This document shows, in pieces, positions 56,868 through 59,084 of a stretch of 59,084 nt of DNA. Position 1 is the stretch's first letter, and every line of letters starts with the position of its first letter. The stretch lies in contig QCHG01000008.1 in assembly GCA_003278045.1 (NCBI GenBank), positions 1 to 59,084 on the forward strand. The letters are read 5' to 3'. The translations under genes and the position numbers were made by a program. This DNA comes from Prochlorococcus sp. AG-402-A04 (GTDB lineage Bacteria; Cyanobacteriota; Cyanobacteriia; PCC-6307; Cyanobiaceae). A model generated the notes under the pieces. That model ran no database searches and was not told the origin of the DNA. It was given only the letters and a program-made list of their open reading frames with translations.

Positions 56868-56963
56868 TCATATTTTTGAAGATAAAAACTCCCTAAATGA
56901 GTATTTTATAGTTTGAATTTTTTTTGGTATTTTTTTTAAAAAACGCCTAAATACTTTTGGCAT
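56868..56963 (-). CDS. Possible small basic peptide (31 aa)
   Basis: ATG 56963 opens a 31-residue, highly basic frame (MPKVFRRFLKKIPKKIQTIK and on). It is the only reading frame of note in the 366-bp gap 56763-57128, which is otherwise AT-rich and featureless. At this size and base composition chance is quite possible. Confidence 0.25.
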   Translation of the reverse strand: MPKVFRRFLKKIPKKIQTIKYSFREFLSSKI

Positions 56964-57128
56964 AATAAAAATTCATATCAATAATTAATAGATAACAAAT
57001 AATACTTGGATATTCAATAAATAAATATCCAAAAATAAATAAATTAATTATTAAATATATGGATTGAGCTATGGAAATGTATTTGAACATGAATTATCGT
57101 TTAATTAAGTATTAAATACAAAATTAAT

Positions 57129-57323
57129 ATGGCACTACCAGAACTTATTTATGCTCCTATAGATGGCGGAACAATACATAGATATGAAATTAGTGGTGGA
57201 AAGAGAAAATTCTTAAGGTTTATAGGTTGTTATTTGGGTCAATGCAATTTCCACAAAAATATTGATGATGCTATTGATTACATAAAAAATTTGAAAGAAT
57301 CACAAAAGATACAAAAAACATGA
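57129..57323 (+). CDS. Small hypothetical protein (64 aa)
   Basis: A 64-residue basic protein starting MALPELIYAPIDGGTIHRYE. It has a beta-rich first half with GGKRKFLRFIGCYLGQC and a C-terminal helix (DAIDYIKNLKESQKI). No family recognised. In the next 130 bp a second frame reads a partly similar string (IHRYDGGS) but has no normal start codon. Confidence 0.5.
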   Translation: MALPELIYAPIDGGTIHRYEISGGKRKFLRFIGCYLGQCNFHKNIDDAIDYIKNLKESQKIQKT

Positions 57324-57481
57324 AATAAAGATACACAGGTACGACGGAGGCTCAATATTTTTCGATAACTACATAATTATTGCTACAAATAATAGAGAAT
57401 TTTCTTTTTATAAGAAATTGATTATTTACTTGGGTTATAGTTCCGAAAGATAAACAGTCATTTAAAAAAAGAAATTAATTT

Positions 57482-58804
57482 ATGGAAAACAGACAAATTA
57501 ATTTTTTTAAATCAAAAGACTTTAATACCGTTCTTAAGCCATTTAAAAAAGGATCGGTAGTAAAAATTGACTCGTTTGATATTAGAGAAAATCAAAAAGA
57601 ATTAAATATAGGTTTATTTGGTTGGTATGCAATTTGTCCCTCTAAAGAACTAAAGAAAAATAAGCTATATTATTTTTCGCTTTATGATGAGCCTCTAGTT
57701 CTTTATAGAGATGAAAATAAAAACGTTAGGTGCATTAAAAATATTTGTCCACATAGAGGGGCCTCCTTTTTTGGAGGGACATTATCAGATGGAGTAATAA
57801 CCTGTCCATATCATGGAGCCAAGTTTTCATCTGGAGGAAGATGCCAAAATCTCGACAGAATAACATGTCGCCATATAGTTGATAATAACTACGACAACTA
57901 CGCCAAAAGAATTCATTTATATCAATACAAAACTTCAGAAAAAAATGGATATATTTTTGTACATTTTTCAAAAAAATCTGAGACTGATTTAAATAATCTA
58001 AGTGAAGATGCACCTATAAGTAACTACGAATTATATGAAAATGGGTTTTCACATAAGGATTATGTCTTTGAGGAGGTATTAGTTGACTTCAAATGTGATT
58101 GGTCAAGGATTATAGAAAATCACCTGGATATCCTTCATATATTTTGGGTTCATGGCGATACGATCCCTGATAAAGATGTGAATAAAAATGTACTAGTTAG
58201 TTTTAACCAGAAAATTAATATTAATCCCAAATACATTGAAAGTATTTATTATTACAAGAATGAACCTACAAAAGAATTTATCCGAATAAAGTATATACCT
58301 CCAGGAAGGATATTAATTTACAAAGGCGAACCTTCCTCATCAAGATATTTGCAAGTTTTAGATCATATTCCTCTAGGAAACAACAAAGCTAGAGTAATAG
58401 TGAGACACTATAGGAAATTTCTACAAAATAAATTACTTAATAACCTCTTAATATTTAAAGAGACTCAAAGAAAGATTTTTTATAAGATATTTGATGAGGA
58501 TTATATGATTTTAAAAACACAAACCTATAATCATGATATGGGATTTATAAATAAGGATGAAATAAAATTATTAGGAGAAGACAGGATAATAAATTATTTT
58601 TGGAAATGGTACAAGAAGTCTGAAGATAAAGATGAACCATGGAAAAATATTAACAAAACCCAAAATCTTGATGTATATGACAAAGTTATATTAAAGTATC
58701 CTCCTGAGATAAAGAAGTTAGAAATTGCAAATAATATAGATATTATTAGAAAAACATTTGTAAGATTTGCAGCTCCGCTTATATTTTTTATGTTAATAAT
58801 ATAA
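57482..58804 (+). CDS. Rieske non-haem iron oxygenase, membrane anchored (PAO/TIC55-like)
   Basis: A 440-residue oxygenase. The Rieske [2Fe-2S] ligands are Cys89, His91, Cys108 and His111 (CPHRG and CPYHG). The mononuclear iron site is in ENHLDILHIFWVH (His219, His224, near Asp216), and one TM helix lies at the C-terminus (about 421-440). This layout is that of the chlorophyll-related PAO/Lls1/TIC55 group, but the C-terminal CxxC of those enzymes is absent. It likely acts on a membrane-bound or pigment-like substrate, which is unknown. Confidence 0.85.
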   Translation: MENRQINFFKSKDFNTVLKPFKKGSVVKIDSFDIRENQKELNIGLFGWYAICPSKELKKNKLYYFSLYDEPLVLYRDENKNVRCIKNICPHRGASFFGGTLSDGVITCPYHGAKFSSGGRCQNLDRITCRHIVDNNYDNYAKRIHLYQYKTSEKNGYIFVHFSKKSETDLNNLSEDAPISNYELYENGFSHKDYVFEEVLVDFKCDWSRIIENHLDILHIFWVHGDTIPDKDVNKNVLVSFNQKININPKYIESIYYYKNEPTKEFIRIKYIPPGRILIYKGEPSSSRYLQVLDHIPLGNNKARVIVRHYRKFLQNKLLNNLLIFKETQRKIFYKIFDEDYMILKTQTYNHDMGFINKDEIKLLGEDRIINYFWKWYKKSEDKDEPWKNINKTQNLDVYDKVILKYPPEIKKLEIANNIDIIRKTFVRFAAPLIFFMLII

Positions 58805-58807
58805 TCC

Positions 58808-58909
58808 ATGAAGAAAGTAGATAGACCTTCATGGTTGAATTGGCTTTATCTCTTAATATTTATTTTAAGCTCGATTCAATTGATTATATTTTGGAGTAAT
58901 AAGTTTTAG
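58808..58909 (+). CDS. Single-helix membrane peptide (33 aa)
   Basis: ATG 58808, 3 bp after the oxygenase stop, opens a 33-residue frame: a short basic N-terminus, then a helix (LNWLYLLIFILSSIQLIIFW). The stop codon's last base overlaps the GTG of the next gene. Tight coupling on both sides strongly suggests a real gene that works with the oxygenase or the ABC ATPase. Confidence 0.6.
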   Translation: MKKVDRPSWLNWLYLLIFILSSIQLIIFWSNKF

Positions 58910-59084
58910 TGTTTAATAAATTTTGGTTTGATGCACAAAATATAAATTGTTTTAAAAATGGCTTTAGAGTAATTAAAGATTTAAATTTAAAGATATCTTA
59001 TTCAGAAAATGTAATATTAATTGGACCAAATGGTTCAGGTAAATCATCTCTAATTGAAATAATTAATAGAAACTTATACCCAGT
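58909..59084 (+). CDS. ABC transporter ATP-binding protein (partial, 5' end only)
   Basis: The frame from GTG 58909 runs off the right edge. The first 58 residues contain NGFRVIKDLNLKISYSENV and Walker A GPNGSGKSS. The short linker before Walker A is typical of stand-alone ABC ATPases. The GTG overlaps the previous stop codon by one base. The transported substrate is not visible. Confidence 0.85.
   Translation, partial: MFNKFWFDAQNINCFKNGFRVIKDLNLKISYSENVILIGPNGSGKSSLIEIINRNLYP

Noticed and set aside
57295..57453. Open frame after the 64-residue gene, reading EIKIHRYDGGS and ending YLGYSSER
   Set aside because: There is no ATG, GTG or TTG before the conserved-looking part; similarity to the previous gene (IHRY) is too short to call a duplicate or pseudogene.

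Overview
The window looks like chromosomal DNA of a high-light-clade Prochlorococcus (marine picocyanobacterium). The evidence is very AT-rich DNA, tightly packed genes with tiny or overlapping junctions, cyanobacteria-only proteins (GUN4, Psb28, a PAM68 homologue, DUF1816/DUF1830/DUF3082/DUF3288-type proteins), and a complete urease plus urea ABC transporter block. No insertion sequence, CRISPR array, integrase or rRNA is visible. One tRNA, tRNA-Pro(GGG), is present.

Layout. 1-3.1 kb: a PLP decarboxylase (runs off the left edge), tadA and a class V aminotransferase. 3.1-4.8 kb: glnA with an NtcA-like promoter element and a strong hairpin terminator. 4.8-9.9 kb: a methyltransferase, an RsbW-like kinase/anti-sigma protein, gun4, selU/mnmH, psb28 and a PerM-type permease. 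9.9-15.8 kb (minus strand): rsmA, ispE, a DUF3082 protein, a 31-residue membrane peptide, pdhB, secD, secF and a small membrane protein. 15.8-18.9 kb: rlmH, then a LexA-box-controlled umuD-umuC operon followed by a small protein with an HExxH metalloprotease motif. 18.9-30.9 kb: dnaG, a DMT transporter, ruvA, rpsO, the PAM68 homologue, dnaE, gatA, rlmB-like, mrnC and a STAS anti-sigma-antagonist. 31-38.2 kb: carA, trpD, an ABC exporter, msrA, tRNA-Pro, uppP and several very small membrane proteins.

38.3-43.1 kb holds four genes that can form a closed glucosylglycerate cycle: gpgS (synthase), a GpgP/MPGP-type HAD phosphatase, a GH13 sucrose/glucosylglycerate-phosphorylase-like enzyme and a D-glycerate 3-kinase. 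It directly abuts the urea block (43.1-53.4 kb): ureDABC on the minus strand, ureEFG and urtABCDE on the plus strand. urtA has an NtcA-like element with the same sequence and spacing as that of glnA, and a terminator hairpin separates urtA from urtBCDE.

53.4-57.5 kb is gene-poor and made almost entirely of tiny, mostly unrecognised genes, including a ribbon-helix-helix-like regulator flanked by a 12-bp inverted repeat and divergent from a 51-residue membrane peptide. The right end has a membrane-anchored Rieske non-haem iron oxygenase, a 33-residue membrane peptide and the start of an ABC ATPase. The least-explained parts are this small-protein zone, the protease-like gene behind umuDC and the run of sub-60-residue membrane proteins.
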